Positions 63,731 to 64,000 of a stretch of 64,000 nucleotides of DNA are shown here, piece after piece (the stretch's first letter is position 1; the number at the start of each line of letters is the position of its first letter). Below the pieces are notes generated by a model. The model saw only the letters and a program-made list of their open reading frames with translations. It had not been told where the DNA came from and searched no databases. The translations under genes were made by a program, and so were the position numbers. Source of the DNA: Bifidobacterium catenulatum DSM 16992 = JCM 1194 = LMG 11043 (lineage in GTDB: Bacteria; Actinomycetota; Actinomycetes; Actinomycetales; Bifidobacteriaceae); NCBI RefSeq assembly GCF_001025195.1, contig NZ_AP012325.1:744001-808000 (forward strand). Reading direction: 5' to 3'.

Positions 63731-64000
63731 CTACCGCTCCGTAACGTCGGCCGTGATGACCGTCGTTGCTGACGGATCGATCCTCTCCGGATCAAGCGTC
63801 AGCTCACCGATCGCATCGGCACGAATCGCACCGGACGCAGGATTGAACACGCTGTCGATCGCGCCATGCACGTCCGCGTCCACGGAAGAATATTCAAACG
63901 CGAGCGTGGTATTGATAAGCCGACAGTTACGCAATACCAGATTGTCCACATAACACAAGCCCTGCAGGCTTTCAATCGTACAATTCTCAAACGTGACATT
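63731..64000 (-). CDS. DUF3737 family protein, 3' part (5' end outside window)
   Basis: The frame is open from the window edge (NVTFENCTIESLQGL) to the stop at 63731. Repeated short strands of the type ENCTI / LRNCRLINT, followed by VHGAIDSVFNPASGAIRA, indicate a right-handed beta-helix as in DUF3737. The C terminus is LTLDPERIDPSATTVI. Only about 89 codons are visible. It ends 15 bp before the aminotransferase start, so the two are probably one operon. Function of the family unknown. Confidence 0.75.
   Translation of the reverse strand, partial: NVTFENCTIESLQGLCYVDNLVLRNCRLINTTLAFEYSSVDADVHGAIDSVFNPASGAIRADAIGELTLDPERIDPSATTVITADVTER

Overview
The window looks like chromosome of a Bifidobacterium. 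This is inferred from the high-G+C codon use together with the gene content: a pentose-phosphate block zwf-opcA-pgl with gnd, LacI-controlled intracellular arabinofuranosidases served by an ABC importer that lacks its own ATPase, a YchF/ProC/prolyl-aminopeptidase neighbourhood, and short bifidobacterial-type intergenic palindromes. The species is not called. I saw no rRNA, tRNA, CRISPR array, transposase or prophage structural gene.

Layout. 1-6.0 kb: the 3' end of an FtsX/MacB-type ABC permease, then a two-component system on the minus strand whose kinase carries an extra, degenerate kinase-like half. 6.1-9.5 kb: prolyl aminopeptidase, proC, ychF. 9.5-13.7 kb: a single-repeat YccF protein, a gene remnant, an MFS transporter fused to CBS domains, and a membrane-anchored protein. 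13.9-19.7 kb: YeiH-type and NhaC-type transporters (minus), then DUF362 - P-loop kinase - ECF S-component - TauE-type transporter (plus).

19.8-32.7 kb is the outstanding region: a shuffling type I restriction-modification locus. hsdM and hsdS sit in the middle, flanked by two inverted 1,714-bp arms. Each arm carries the same three overlapping or closely spaced genes: a DUF3990 (ADP-ribosyltransferase-like) protein, an unrecognised 138-aa protein, and a NADAR-family (ADP-ribose-removing) protein. Silent hsdS target-recognition modules lie at the arm ends. A tyrosine recombinase gene bounds the left side and hsdR the right. Two short conserved sites (about 20 and 30 bp) border every recognition module, five copies of each, in both orientations. 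The geometry means that inverting the hsdM-hsdS core changes DNA specificity and still leaves hsdS reading into a copy of the three-gene cassette.

32.8-45.3 kb: AraC-type regulator, histidine phosphatase, uracil/xanthine permease, short-chain dehydrogenase, DEAD-box RNA helicase, FetAB-type ABC exporter (minus), an esterase, and an MprF-like membrane protein. 45.4-61.5 kb: gnd, then an arabino-oligosaccharide island (GH43, lacI, GH43_26-like, binding protein, two permeases, small membrane protein, GH51), then pgl, opcA and zwf on the minus strand. Three promoters in the island share one architecture: a -35/-10 pair 17 bp apart, with LacI-type operators (consensus TTACAACGTTGTAA) over the -35 and just downstream of the -10. 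61.5-64 kb: a short-chain dehydrogenase, a MalY/PatB-type aminotransferase and the 3' end of a DUF3737 protein.
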